From contig NC_084802.1 in assembly GCF_963169125.1 (NCBI RefSeq), forward strand, positions 27,471,107 through 27,535,106: 64,000 nucleotides of DNA. The letters run 5' to 3'. The first letter of the stretch is position 1; each line of letters starts with the position of its first letter. Both the position numbers and the translations under genes were made by a program. Shown here piece after piece: positions 12,079-23,602 of this stretch. The stretch comes from Humulus lupulus (taxonomy: Eukaryota; Streptophyta; Magnoliopsida; Rosales; Cannabaceae). The notes beneath the pieces were generated by a model. The model was not told where the DNA came from. It was given only the letters and a program-made list of their open reading frames with translations, and did no database searches.

Positions 12079-14716
12079 TGTAATGCCCCAAATTTCCTAA
12101 TAAGGTTTAGGACCTTGATTAGGAGGCCGGGAGGGCCATAATTGATTTATTATAGTATTTCATGAATGTATGCATATTTACGTGGATTATATTATTATAT
12201 GACGGTGAGTGCATTCGTATGGGAGAATTTATTATTGTGAGGGTATTTTGGTAATTTGGCCACTGTGGGCGTAATTGTATATTTTGGGTGCATGATTGTG
12301 ATTAATTAATATAGCCACATTATAAGGTGGATTGGTTCGAGCTATCGACATGAGACGATCATGAGATGTAAGTGTTCGGTCTAGTCATAACGGGTTTAAG
12401 TCCGGGGCTCGGGGTGAGTCTCGGGGTGAATTTAATGGTTAGAGCATTACCGGGAAGTAAAGGGTAATGGGATATGGCTTATTGGTATTTGGGAATATTG
12501 AGAATAGCGGTAATTAGAGGGTGTTAATTGTGATTAATGAAATAGGTGCGAAAGGACGGTTTTGCCCTTGGTGGCTATTAAGGTTTTATTTTAGACCTAA
12601 GGGGTATTTAGGTCTTTTTACTTTAAGAGATATATATCAGCCATTGAGGCTGTTGAAGAGTAACAAAAACAGAGCCTCTCCTCCTTCTCTTCCGATAGAT
12701 TTTCTTACCCTTTTCTCTTTGGATTTTTGAGCTCAGTTTGAGGAATCGAACCAAGGAACCAAGCTTAGCCAAGCTAGGGTTGTGCTCCACCATTGAAGAG
12801 GGTGTGTTTCCAAGATTAAGGTGAGTTTCTTGCCACTAGAACTCTTGGTTTTACTCTGTTTTATAAGTTAAGTTTCAGCTGGTTTCTGGGTTGGAAACTT
12901 GGGAATTGGTTGGAGTTTTGGCTAGGGTTCTTGGGGTTGTGATCCTTAGGACATGTGGAGATGGTATTTGGGTTCATTTGGGAGTTAATTTGACGTTTGG
13001 AAGCTTTTGGTTTGGGTTAGAAATGGTGAAATCGAAGGAAGGAGAAACTGGGATATGGCTGGCTGAAGGTAGCGCTACAGCGCCCAGTGTAGGGCGCTAT
13101 AGCGCTACCTGCAGGGAGGTTGGGCGGTTTGTGTTTCTGCCTTGAGCGCTGGGGCGCTAGAAGGGCAGCGCTGTAGCGCTCCCCTGTTTCCTCTTAACCC
13201 TGTTTTGGGTGTTTTTAAGGGCTTTTGGCTTGGGGTTTCAATCCTTAAGACCCGGGATCGAATCTACTCACTGTGTGGGCGTGTTTTGAGGTCCCGAGAG
13301 TGGGGTTTAGGTTAAGACCCTGTCTTTGGTAATTTTCATTAATTGGAGATTGTTTTGGTTATGACTAGGTGACCGTTAAAGGATTAAGGATCGATCATTC
13401 TCAGGGGTCGTTCTTACTCTAACTCTCACTCGAACCGGAGGTAAGAAAACTGCACCCTGTGTATATGTGACATGCATGGCTATCATTGATGCATGTTGGT
13501 TGACTGTTAAATGTGACATGCATGGCTGCTATTGATGCATGTTGGATTGTTAAGTATGATGCGTGTGATGCATGAGAAACATGTGATTAGGACATGCTTT
13601 GTATACTGGGTATGATATTGTTCAAAGCTTGAGTCTTTGTGGTTGTGCATAGTCCTAATTGTACTGGTATCTGTTAGTAAGCATACTAAATACCTTGTTT
13701 GTGGATATTGGTCTTGTGATATATGTGTAGTGGCATGGCTTACCTGTGTATGGCGCTGACTTATTAGTCAGAATCGACAATGGTGTCAGATCCGTCTGTG
13801 AAGCTGTGACTTATTAGTTGAGTTCACCACGGGCTGAGCACTGGTCGTGTTTTACCGACCCAAGGGTCAGAAATGGCAGTGCGTTGTGAGCGCCAGGCCG
13901 ATTAAAGATTGGATCTAATCAAGGTCGGCATTGAATGACTCATATGGGGTATTAATGCTAGACCGACCGGAAGGTCAATGAGAATTATAAGCGCTTGCCT
14001 GGTTTACAACCAGATGACTATAGCCAAGGTATAGAACCCCGGTGACTGTTTGTCACATGGCTAAGGGATGTTGTCCATAGTTTCGACTCTAGAGTCATGA
14101 GGAAGGTTATGTTGGTGACTAATCACCATGCACCTATCCTAACCAATCTTATGAAGGGAACACTTATCAGTTGAGCCATGGTGACCCTATCGTCACGTGG
14201 CTAGAGGGAGCGATGCTCATTATTGTGACTTTTGGCTACTGTCACCTATCTGGATGGATCATTGGTTCCAAATGGTTACTATGGTTATAGTTGATATTAT
14301 ATCATGTTATATTGTGTTTTCTTGCTGGGCTTCGGCTCACGGGTGCTACGTGGTGCAGGTAAAGGCAAGAGGAAGTTGGACCATCCTTGAGTTGAAGAGC
14401 TTAGGTGATGATGTGTACATATGCAGCTGCTCGTCCGCCACGGCCGAGGTTTAAAGTGGAACTAGGGTTGAACCCTGTTTTTCCGCTTAGAACGGCCTGT
14501 TGTAAATATTTTCTGTAATAAACTCTGAAACTTTATTTTTGGGATCCCAATGTATAAATTAAACGTTCTAGTGAAACGTTACATCTTAACCAAAGTTTTA
14601 ATCCCTAAACCGCTAATCATACTTAGTTTCATGCTTTTGGCCAAATGACTTGATTAGCGAGTTTAGCACTGTTTACAAGGCACACCGTAACGGTCCCTGG
14701 AGTTTGGGGCGTTACA
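12079..14716 (+). mobile_element. Solo LTR in A 5' LTR
   Basis: TGTAATGCCCC...GGGGCGTTACA, 2,638 bp, perfect duplication CTAGG (12074-12078 and 14717-14721). It is the same family as the solo LTR at 45098-47863. It contains a near-perfect 18-bp inverted repeat at 13068-13085 and 13092-13109 (one mismatch, 6-nt loop), a G-box CACGTG at 14194-14199, the promoter block with donor-like GTGCAGGTAAAGG at about 14325-14370, the hairpin 14430-14448 and GGGATCCC near 14541. No gene. Confidence 0.92.
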
Positions 14717-16142
14717 CTAGGATTGGTTTTGGGGCTTTGATCCTTGGAGTAACTAAGGAGTTCAGCTGGAATTAGCTTCCAAATTAAGGTAAGGTTTAAG
14801 GTTTTATCTGAGTTTGCTGAGCTTTGTTGAGAATGATTTCTGAGTTTGGTTTTGGATGGAAGTTTAAGGATTTAAACTTGGAAATTGGAGGAATCTAAGC
14901 TGGGAGGAACATTGAAGGCAACCTAGGGTTGGATTCATTCATCAGAGGTAACAATTTTTGACCTTGATTATCTGGGTTTCTGATTTTAGATGGTGTTATT
15001 GAGCTTCAAAGCTCAAGTTTGATTTTTGTGTTTGATGAAGTTGTTAGCCAAGTTTTGGTGTTATGCGGGTGTTTTGGTTGAGCTATAGTGAATTGTAGGT
15101 TCAATTTTGAGTTTAGTTAAGGTTTGGAGTGGGTTTTTGGAGCTTTGGCTCAGGAAAGTTCGATGAGAAAAACCCAGAATTTTGCATGTTCTGGTTGTAG
15201 CGCTAGGTTGGGAGCGCTAGGCTGCGTTTTCTGGGGGGGCATGGGTTTCAGTCTATAGCGCTGTAGCGCCCACCTAGTAGCGCTGTTGTGCTCCTCAATC
15301 TTCTAAACTTGGTTTTTGGGAATTTCTTTAGGGTTTTTGCTTGGGGGCTCGGGGGTCGATTCCACCACCCCGTTTGGTGGAATTGGGCTTCCTGAGAGCT
15401 TGGGATTGGTCCCGAAGTTGGGTTACGGAATTGAATCTTAATGAGGGTTCTATTTTATGATTTGTGACTAGGTGACCGCTTGGTTTTTGGGACAGGATCG
15501 TACTCGAGGGGGGCCGACTCCTGAAACTAGTGCAAGTGTAAAAGGTAAGAAAACTACACCCTTTTTGTGTGGCTGTGATGGGACTAAGGGCTCCCTATAT
15601 TTGAATACAATTGTTGTATGATTATGATATGCCGTGAGAGAATGAAATAAACGGCCTAAGAGTGCCGGAACTGATATTTGCGCACAGAATGCGGCTCGGC
15701 CATCGGTAGCTGAGGACAGCTTAATAGTCATTGAGCTCGGCTTAAGCGGGCAGGAGTCAGTGGGTTAAACACTGGGCTCAGCCTAACTGAGCCGGAGACA
15801 ATGGGTTAAATAGAGGGTGCGGCCTAAGGGCGTCGACCCTGAGTATTGTATGATGAGTATTGATATGTTATTATTGTTGTCTGTTGATTATAACTTGTTT
15901 AATACTGAGATGAATAGCTTATGAATAATTGTTTGACCTCTCTGAGTAGATTACTGTTATGTCATGTTGAATACCTGGTTAACAGATTTATGGATTATTT
16001 GTTTGTCTGTATTGTTTATGCTCTGCATTATGGTTTTCTTGCTGAGCCTTGGCTCACGGGTGCTACGTGGTGCAGGTAAAGGCAAGGGCAAGGTGGACCA
16101 GTCCTGAGTTGGAGAGTTCTAGGGCAGAATGTACATAGTCAG

Positions 16143-17293
16143 TTTTAGGAAAATTAGTTTTTGCCTCAATGGAAATGGTAAGATAACACAACTCTTGGAA
16201 ATAATATTACAAATAAATAATGATTGATTAAATGAAGTTACAACTCTATAACTGAAAAATACAAATAAACAAAGAAAAGGAAGAAGATGAAGAAGAAGAA
16301 GAGAATAGTGAGAATACAACTCTAAGCAAAAGATTACAAGTAAAGTAAAGGTGTTTGAAACAAAAGAAATGAAGATTACAACTCTAAACAAAAGTTACAA
16401 GTAAATAGAACAAGAGAATAAGAAGAAAAGCAATAGAATAAAATGTAAGAATAGAAACAAAAGTAAACTCTCACTTACACAACCTAAGTGAAGAGGGTTG
16501 GGGATCACCAACTTGAACAAGGTTCAAAACCTTTGTCCAAAAACTTATTTCCCCCTAATTCAAGCACTAAGGGATCTCTCTCAGATATTGGAAATGCTTT
16601 CTAGAATTATTAAGCCTCAAGATGTTTCTAGCCAAGTGCTCTAGTGGATAGAAAAGTTGTGTCTTTCAAGTGAGCTATAGGCTCCTATTTATAGAGTTTA
16701 GAGACACCCTTTGAATTTCAAATTCCACCAACCCCCATGATTGTTACCAATGTTTAATTGGATTAATATGGAATTAAAAATGAGATTTGGGAGTTGTTTG
16801 AGATTTTTGAGTCGTTCAACAAAGATTGAAAAAACTGAAAAATTGGTCGGATTTACACCTGTGGCCGCGACCAGGGACATCAGTGGCCGCGGCCACTTCT
16901 CTCTATCCCACAGGCCGCGACCACTGACCAATTTCAGCACTTGAAAATGTGTTGTTTTTCAAACGGTTCCAAACCCTCCCAAATGATTTTGTAACCCCCA
17001 AAACACATCATTAGGGTTAAAATCATATCTCTAACAACGATTTCACATATGGCTTTATGAAATTCATCTCAATATTGTGTAACACCAAATTTACACAATA
17101 AAGGGTAATATTTGGAAGTTACAAATTTGTAACACCAAATATGTTACATATTTGGATATATCTCATATATCTAAATATTGTAACTCTCTATCATATGTTA
17201 CAATATGTGACACTCTTTGTCACATTTATTTAATCTAAAACATTATATTATAATATAATATAATATTACATTATATTATAAAATAAAATAACA
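16143..17293 (-). mobile_element. Solo LTR of unassigned family, minus strand
   Basis: A 1,151-bp insertion flanked by GTCAG at 16138-16142 and 17294-17298; the empty site is visible in the 3' LTR near 60700. The plus-strand ends are TTTTA and TAACA, which fit TGTTA/TAACA with one mutated base, so a solo LTR is the best reading. A minus-strand TATA box (TATAAATA) is near 16690. The U3 holds a GGCCGCGGCC island (about 16862-16923) and a very AT-rich end. It has no homology to the Tekay LTRs outside that island. The family is unknown. Confidence 0.65.
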
Positions 17294-17611
17294 GTCAGCT
17301 GCTCATCCGCCACGGTCGAGGAATAGTTCAGGGACAGGAAAACTTGAAATGCATATTTTTCCATTAGATGGCTTATGGATGTATATAACTCTGAAATTTT
17401 GTAAACTGTCCTTTAAAACCTGTTTTTTTTTTGATCCCATGTACTAAATGTTTATTTAAATGAGAAATTTCTCATTTATGACCAAAATCTTTTAACCCTA
17501 ATCTGATTATGACTTTAGGATCACGTTTTCAACTAAATGACGTGATTAGCAAGTTTTGCACATTTATAATCACACCGTGTAACGACCTTGGTTATCCAGG
17601 GTGTTTCAACT

Positions 17612-17623
17612 TGGTATCAAAGC
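17612..17623 (+). other. Primer-binding site of element A
   Basis: TGGTATCAAAGC, one mismatch to the initiator-Met tRNA complement, starts 3 bp after the 5' LTR end (17608). Confidence 0.85.
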
Positions 17624-18102
17624 ATCCTAGGTTTAAGGGTTCCTGAAGACTGGCTAGATATGTACATTCACCGCTAAAGACAAGCTCGACTCAGGGTTTG
17701 ATAATTGTTTATTCATGTTTATATGCTTAAGTGATTGGAAAGGAATATGAATGTTGTTACCTGTTTGATTAATATGGAACATGAGATACTGATAGGGCCT
17801 GGCCCTTGATTGTTGTGTGATGATAGTAAGGTGTGCTTATTAGCGCTTCTGTTGCATGTGAATGAATATCTGGATAAACTGTTATATCTTGATTGCTCAT
17901 GATTGATTGTGTTCCAATGGTTATGCATGGAAAGATTGTTACCCTGTCATCATAGTCTAACCGCCGAGTCGTTGATTATAAATTAACTTGGATAGCTATG
18001 CGTCCAAGGCAATCTATACGACTAGCCGACACTGGGTCTGAGGCTAGGGATGGTTACCAGGGCTAGAACCCTCCGCCAGTCCCTGAGAACTGGCAATAGA
18101 TT

Positions 18103-20115
18103 ATGGCAAACATGCAAGCCTGGCTTCAAAGCCAGGAAGTGAAAATTCGTCTTCTGAGACAGCAGGCTCCGTCAGGGAGTGCTGCATCTATTGTGCCACC
18201 TGTTGTGACAGCAGTTGTACAGACACAAGAAGTTGGAAACCGTTGGGAATTGCTGTATGAATAGTTCAGGAGGCAGCATCCTCAAACTTTTGAGGGGGGG
18301 ACCAGATCCATTGAAGGTCGAATAGTGGATGAGCATGATTACTTCTATACTGGATTTCATGAGGCTAGAGGGTCAGGACAGGGTGGCCTGTGCCACATAT
18401 ATTCTAAGGGAGATGCCCGCATCTGATGGGAAGTGGCATCGCATACTAGAGATGTTACTACTCTGGGTTGGGACGGATTCAAGGACTTGTTCAGTCAGAA
18501 GTATTACAACGTTGTCTTCAGGGCAGCGAAGGTGAATGAATTTGTGGGGGTGGTATAGGGCAATATGACAGTTACAAAATATGCCCTAAAGTTTGATAGA
18601 CTTGCAAAGTTTGCACCAGATCTTATGCCTACTGATGCCGCTATGCATAACAGATTTATCAGAGGGCTTAATGCTATGATAGCCCGAGATGTGAGAATTA
18701 CAACAGTACCTAGGGGGATGACTTATGCCCAGGCTGTTGAAAAGGCTCTAATCACTAAGGAAGCGGAAAATAAGATTTGGAGGGAGAATGCTACGAGACG
18801 GGAGGTTCGCAAAAGGGTGCCACCATATTCAGGATCTGGTAGGGGTGGGGGCCCCAATGATCTGAAGAGGAAGACCCCTGATACCTCAACCGCTGCTGGT
18901 CCTGATAGGAGGGTTCGGGGTGTTCAGGGTGGCCGCCAAGGAGGTGATGACATATGGAGGAGTTACCCAGAGTGCACGAGGTGCAAAAGACGCCATCTGG
19001 GCGAATGTCGGGCCAAGGCCTGCTATGTGTGTGGGGTGGTGGGACACCTCAAGAAAGACTGCCCAACAGTGAAGAAAGGGGAAGCAGGGAAGATGGATAG
19101 CTTGACTCCAGCTCTAGTGTTCACCTTGACGCAGGCATAGGCCGAGGCTAGTCCCTCGGTGGTGACAGGTCAGCTTTCTATCGTTGGCTCTCCTTTTACT
19201 GTATTGATTGACTCTGGTGCTACACATTCATTTGTTTCTAGTAAGGTAATTGATAGATTGTGTAGACCTAGCGAGTACTGTACTGTGGGATTCGGGACTA
19301 TATTGTCTACAGGGGAACTGGTAGTTTCTAGGAGGTGGATTAGAGTGCTGCTAGTGATGGTTGATGGTAGGGAGTTATCAGTAGACCTGATTTGGTTAGG
19401 AATGGAGGATTTTGACATGATTTTGGGAATGAATTGGTTGGTTAGATACGGGGCTACTATTGATTGTAGGAAGAAGATGGTGAATTTTGAGCCAAAGGGA
19501 GAGGATCCCTTTGTTTTTGTGGGTGCGGTATGTGGACCCCGCATACCCATGATATCAGCGCTGAGAGCCAGAGACTTATTACAAGGAGGATGTATAGTGT
19601 TTTTGGCTAGTGTGGTGGATACTACCAGAGTGTTGCCAACAGGGCCAGGAGAGACTAGATTGGTTCGTGAATTCTTGGATGCATTCCTTGAGGATTTACC
19701 AGGGTTGCCGCCGCACAGGGAGATTCAATTCGTCATTGAGTTGGCACTGGGGATTGAGCTAGTGTCGAGGGAACCATATAGAATGACACCGGCAGAATTG
19801 AAGGAATTGAAGATACAACTACAGGAACTTCTGGATTTAGGGTTTATCTGGCCTAGCTACTCGCCATGGGGTGCTCCAGTTTTGTTTGTGAAGAAGAAGG
19901 ACGAGACTATGAGAATGTGTATAGACCATAGAGAGTTGAACAAGTTGACCATCAAGAATAAGTACCCTCTACCAAGTATCAATGACTTGTTTGATGAGCT
20001 GCAAGGAAAGACAGTATTCTCGAAGATTGATGTTCGATCTGGTTATAACCAGTGGAGGATCAAGGACGAGGATATACCGAAGACGACCTTCCGTACAAGG
20101 TATGGGCACTATGAG
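18103..20115 (+). pseudogene. Element A gag, protease and first part of RT
   Basis: ATG 18103 begins MANMQAWLQSQEVKIRLLRQQ, the helical N-terminal part seen in the other elements. The Gag core is damaged by at least one frameshift near 18290 and by stops. The open part 18565-19138 reads TKYALKFDRLAKFAPDLMPTD and ends with the linked cysteines C-X2-C...H...C and the CCHC knuckle CYVCGVVGHLKKDC (about 19021). After a TAG (19138) the same frame gives the protease ([12 protein letters not shown] near 19205, catalytic DSG kept) and the RT fingers ([49 protein letters not shown]). The frame ends exactly at the insertion of element B and resumes at 56108. It would encode the capsid protein and the start of the polymerase. 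Confidence 0.88.
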
Positions 20116-20720
20116 TGTAATGCCCCGAAATCCCTAATGCGGTTTAATGGCTGGACTAGTAGGCCGGGAGGGCCATAATTGTTTTATTATGCCATTAAAT
20201 GATTATATCCATGTTTATGTGAATTATATTATAATATGATGTTAAATGCATGCATGTGGGTCCACATTTCATTATAGGGGTGTTTTGGTAATTTGGCCCA
20301 TTGAGGGCATAATTGTATATTTGTATGCATGTCGGTGACATATTATTGAGACCACATTATAATGTGAATTTTTTCAAGCTATTCGGCATGAGACGATCTT
20401 TGAGTGAAAATTAGCGGTTTAGTCATAACGGGATTAAGTTCGGGGCACGGGCTGAGTCTCGGGGTGATTTTAATGATTAGAGCGTTGCTGGGAATTAAAG
20501 GGTAACAGGATATGAATTATTGGTGTTTGAGAATATTGAGATTAACGGGAATTGGAGAGAGTTAATTATGATTAACGAAATAGGTGGAAAATGTTGATTT
20601 TGCCCTTGGGAGCCTTTAGAAATCTTTATTTGACCTAGGGGTATTTTGGTCTTTTCACCCCTAGGATAGTATTAAGCCATTGAATGCTGTAGAAGGAAGG
20701 GAAAAATAGAGCATCTTTTG
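20116..20720 (+). mobile_element. Element B 5' LTR, first part
   Basis: Co-linear with 53716-54313 of the 3' LTR up to GCATCTTTTG, where element C begins. The LTR resumes at about 39208, missing the stretch that corresponds to 54314-54824. Confidence 0.9.
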
Positions 20721-22643
20721 TGTAACGACCCAACTATTCTAGACTTTGGACCATTAATAAACTACTATACATAGACACTAATCTTAAGAAAACATACATA
20801 TGAAATAACCATAACTTTATTTAAAAACTGTAAAGTAAATGTTTAAAATACATAAAAATTCATGAGTAGGATATGGGATCCCATTGTTTGTACAATAAAG
20901 CATAACATAACTTAAATATTAAAATTCGTTACAACTCAGATGCGGAAAAATACATAGAAAATATGATTGAAAGACTTAAACAACTTCATCCTCGAATCGT
21001 TCGCGCAGTCCACTGATTCCATTCTCCCTCAATACACATTCCCAAGCTGCCAAGAACTTTCCCGCCGCTATAACTATTTTCCTGCACATATAAAACATAA
21101 AGGAATGAGCCTAAAGCCCAGCAAGGAAAATCTACTACAAGCATGAAACATAATCATACACATAAACTATGAACATATATCATATACTATAACACATTTA
21201 TCATAATTCTAACCCATGTACATGGTAACTAAGCAACTATAAGCCTCAAACTACAATGAGGTTTGCTAGTTAAGCAACTATAAGCCCCAAAAACATAAAA
21301 ATGTTGGGGTTTGCTATATAACAACTATAAGCCCAAAACATAAAAATGTTAGGGTTTGCTATATAACAACTATAAGCCCCAAAACATGCATATATCATAA
21401 CACATAAAATCATACTATAACACTTTTATATAAACATAGCACACATCACATAAGAACTATCTTATTTTCATTACTGAAAATACCGGGATGATGAGAACAA
21501 GGTCAGGATTTTGGAACACTCCTAAAAACCATTAAGAGAGAGGTGAGTATTCTAAAAGAAAAGAGATGAAAAGAATGAACTAAACCATTGAGAAGATACT
21601 TACCAACAAGAGCCTCACGTTCAAAGAACTTAGATGCCTAACCAAGAATAAAGAATATCGAGTTAGGATTTGAGTAGAGAAAACTATAAAACTAATGAAA
21701 CAATACAGAAAGGAACTAAGAATAGGGATACCTTTGAAATTTCTATACCCGAACTACACCTCGAAACCGAAATACACTATAAATCTTACTTCCCAAGTGT
21801 TTGATAAGCTTATAATGATAAAGCTTATAACCCCAACCCAAGTGTTTAGCACTCCAAAGTAAATGAATAAATGGCTGGGTACTAGGTCTTATTTATAGAG
21901 TTCAAGAATGAAAAGATCTTCATTTAGCTTGAATAAAATAATGGCTTTTTAATTGAAAAACATTTGAATAACCGTTCAGCAGAGGCTGAAGACTCGGTCA
22001 AAAAGATTATGGACTTATCAAGAGGTTAAAGATTAAAATGGACTCGGTTTCAAAATTATTCAAAAATCATGCACTGCAGCCGATATATCGCCTGGACTGA
22101 TATTCCCAAGGCTCGTCGAAGTTGTCGTGCAAAGTTACGTGTTTTTCGTATCCCCGTGTGGCAATATATCACCCCCTAGAGCTGCGATATATCGACATAC
22201 GCTGAAATATTATACACGTAATTACACTTTTTCAGCCTAATTTGAATTGAGTAAACAACCTTGACTAAGTCCTTTAACAATTTCAAAGCTGCTGGCAGAC
22301 TCTAGGATTTTCAAATATTACTCTTAATAAACTATTCCTCAAAAATACTTAATTTCTCATTAAACATACATATGACAAATGTTATTATCTTATTGGGTCT
22401 ATCTATACCTTATAGTATAATAAATATTATTTCTATAATCAGTCATATTAATCAAACCTTAGGTTATAATTAATATTCTTAAACTATAGGTTAAACTTAT
22501 AAAATCTATAAGTGTTACTACGAGTGTCCAACTAAGTCCCGGCTTGAACCAAAATCCACAGTAATAAACATACTACAACTACTACTAGCTATTACTATTA
22601 CTACTACTATCTAATTAGCTAAGTAAAGTTCTTGGACTCTACA
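20721..22643 (-). mobile_element. Element C 3' LTR
   Basis: 1,923 bp; minus-strand ends TGTAGAGTCC and GGGTCGTTACA. It contains palindromic CGATATATCG-type words (22080-22200), a tandem array (about 21232-21380), the promoter block (minus TTGCTGGGCTTTAGGCTCA near 21105) and GGGATCCC near 20877. Unlike the other families the block ends GTGCAGGAAAAT, so there is no GT donor. It matches the solo LTR at 4561-6462. Confidence 0.92.
21232..21380 (-). repeat. Tandem array of about 50-bp units in the C LTR
   Basis: About four units, each holding GCAACTATAAGCC followed by a small dyad. The dyad arms change together between units (CCCCAA with TTGGGG; CCTCA with TGAGG). The same array, with one more partial unit, is in the 5' LTR at about 38587-38757. 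Confidence 0.7.
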
Positions 22644-22681
22644 ATTCTCCCCTACTAAAAATAATTTCACCCTCGAAATTT
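22644..22681 (-). promoter_or_regulatory. Polypurine tract and preceding hairpin of element C
   Basis: The minus-strand AGTAGGGGAGAAT (22644-22656) abuts the 3' LTR and is the plus-strand DNA primer tract. Next to it at 22662-22681 is the AAATTTCG...TGAAATT dyad, which overlaps the pol stop codon and recurs at the same place in A, B, D and E. Confidence 0.8.
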
Positions 22682-23602
22682 ACTTACCAAATAATTCCGG
22701 ATACCGGCCTCGCATACCTTCCTCCAACTCCCACGTTGCCTCCTGATAAGAACTATTACTCTATAGGACCTTGACTATTGGAATACTTTTGGACTGTAAC
22801 TACTTCACCCCTCTATCCAGGATGCTAACTGGTCGTTCCTCGTAACTCAAGTCTTTCTGGAGTGCTATCGTATCGTACTTGAGGACGTGAGATGGGTCTG
22901 ACACATACTTGCGTAGCATTGAGATGTGGAACACATTGTGGCTATCTGCTAGGGCTGGCAGTAGGGCTAGTCTATATGCAACTGCTCCCACTTTGTCCAA
23001 TATCTCAAAAGGACCAATAAATCAGGGAATAAGTTTGCCTTTCTTCCCAAACCGCTTCACACCTTTCATAGGAGATATCTTCAGGAAGACTTGATCTCCG
23101 ACTTTGAATTCCTCACCGCGTCGCTTGGTATTCGCATAGCTTTTCTGATGGCTTTGAGCAGCAAGCATACGCTGTCTAATTAGCGCTACTGCTTCTTGAG
23201 CTTTTCTAACAACTTCGGGACCAAGAAGCTACCTTTCTCCTACTTCGTCCCAATGCAACGGTGATCGACACCTTCTTCCATAAAGCAAATCATAAGGTGC
23301 CATTCCGATCATTGACTGGTAGCTATTGTTGTAGGAGAACTCTATCAGCAGCAAGAACTTATTCCATGATCCTCCAAAATCAAGTACACAAGCGCACAAC
23401 ATATCTTCTAAAATTTGAATCGTAGGCTCGGACTGACCATCTGTTTAAGGATGAAAAGCTGTACTAAGACTCAACTTAGTACCCATGGCTCGCTGTAAAC
23501 TTCCCCAAAATCTTGATGTAAACACCGATCCTCTATCAGACACTATTGTCTTGGGGATTCCATGCAACCGTACTATCTCTTGGACATAGATGTTTGCATA
23601 CT
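22680..23602 (-). pseudogene. Element C integrase 3' part and chromodomain
   Basis: The minus-strand translation starts just after the D insertion within the integrase core ([35 protein letters not shown] then a stop where Q is expected, [16 protein letters not shown]). It continues through [13 protein letters not shown] and RRCRSPLHWDE to the chromodomain-like C-terminus and ends RGRYPELFGK-stop at 22680. The second catalytic Asp and the Glu remain, but in-frame stops make it inactive. In the family, integrase inserts the cDNA and the C-terminal chromodomain guides it to heterochromatin. The upstream part is at 33203-36924. Confidence 0.85.

Larger units (their letters stand above)
11327..17608 (+). 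mobile_element. 5' LTR of element A (split by two solo LTRs)
   Basis: The LTR parts are 11327-12078, 14722-16142 and 17299-17608, together about 2.49 kb and homologous to 58530-61015. The end is mutated to GTGTTTCA instead of GTGTTACA. The promoter block TTGCTGAGCC...GTGCAGGTAAAGG lies at about 16030-16085. The hairpin (17302-17320) lies beyond the second insertion. Both insertions fall at sites that can be read directly in the uninterrupted 3' LTR. Confidence 0.9.

Noticed and set aside
21232..21380. CRISPR-like array
   Set aside because: Units are adjacent and diverged without unique spacers, inside a plant LTR.
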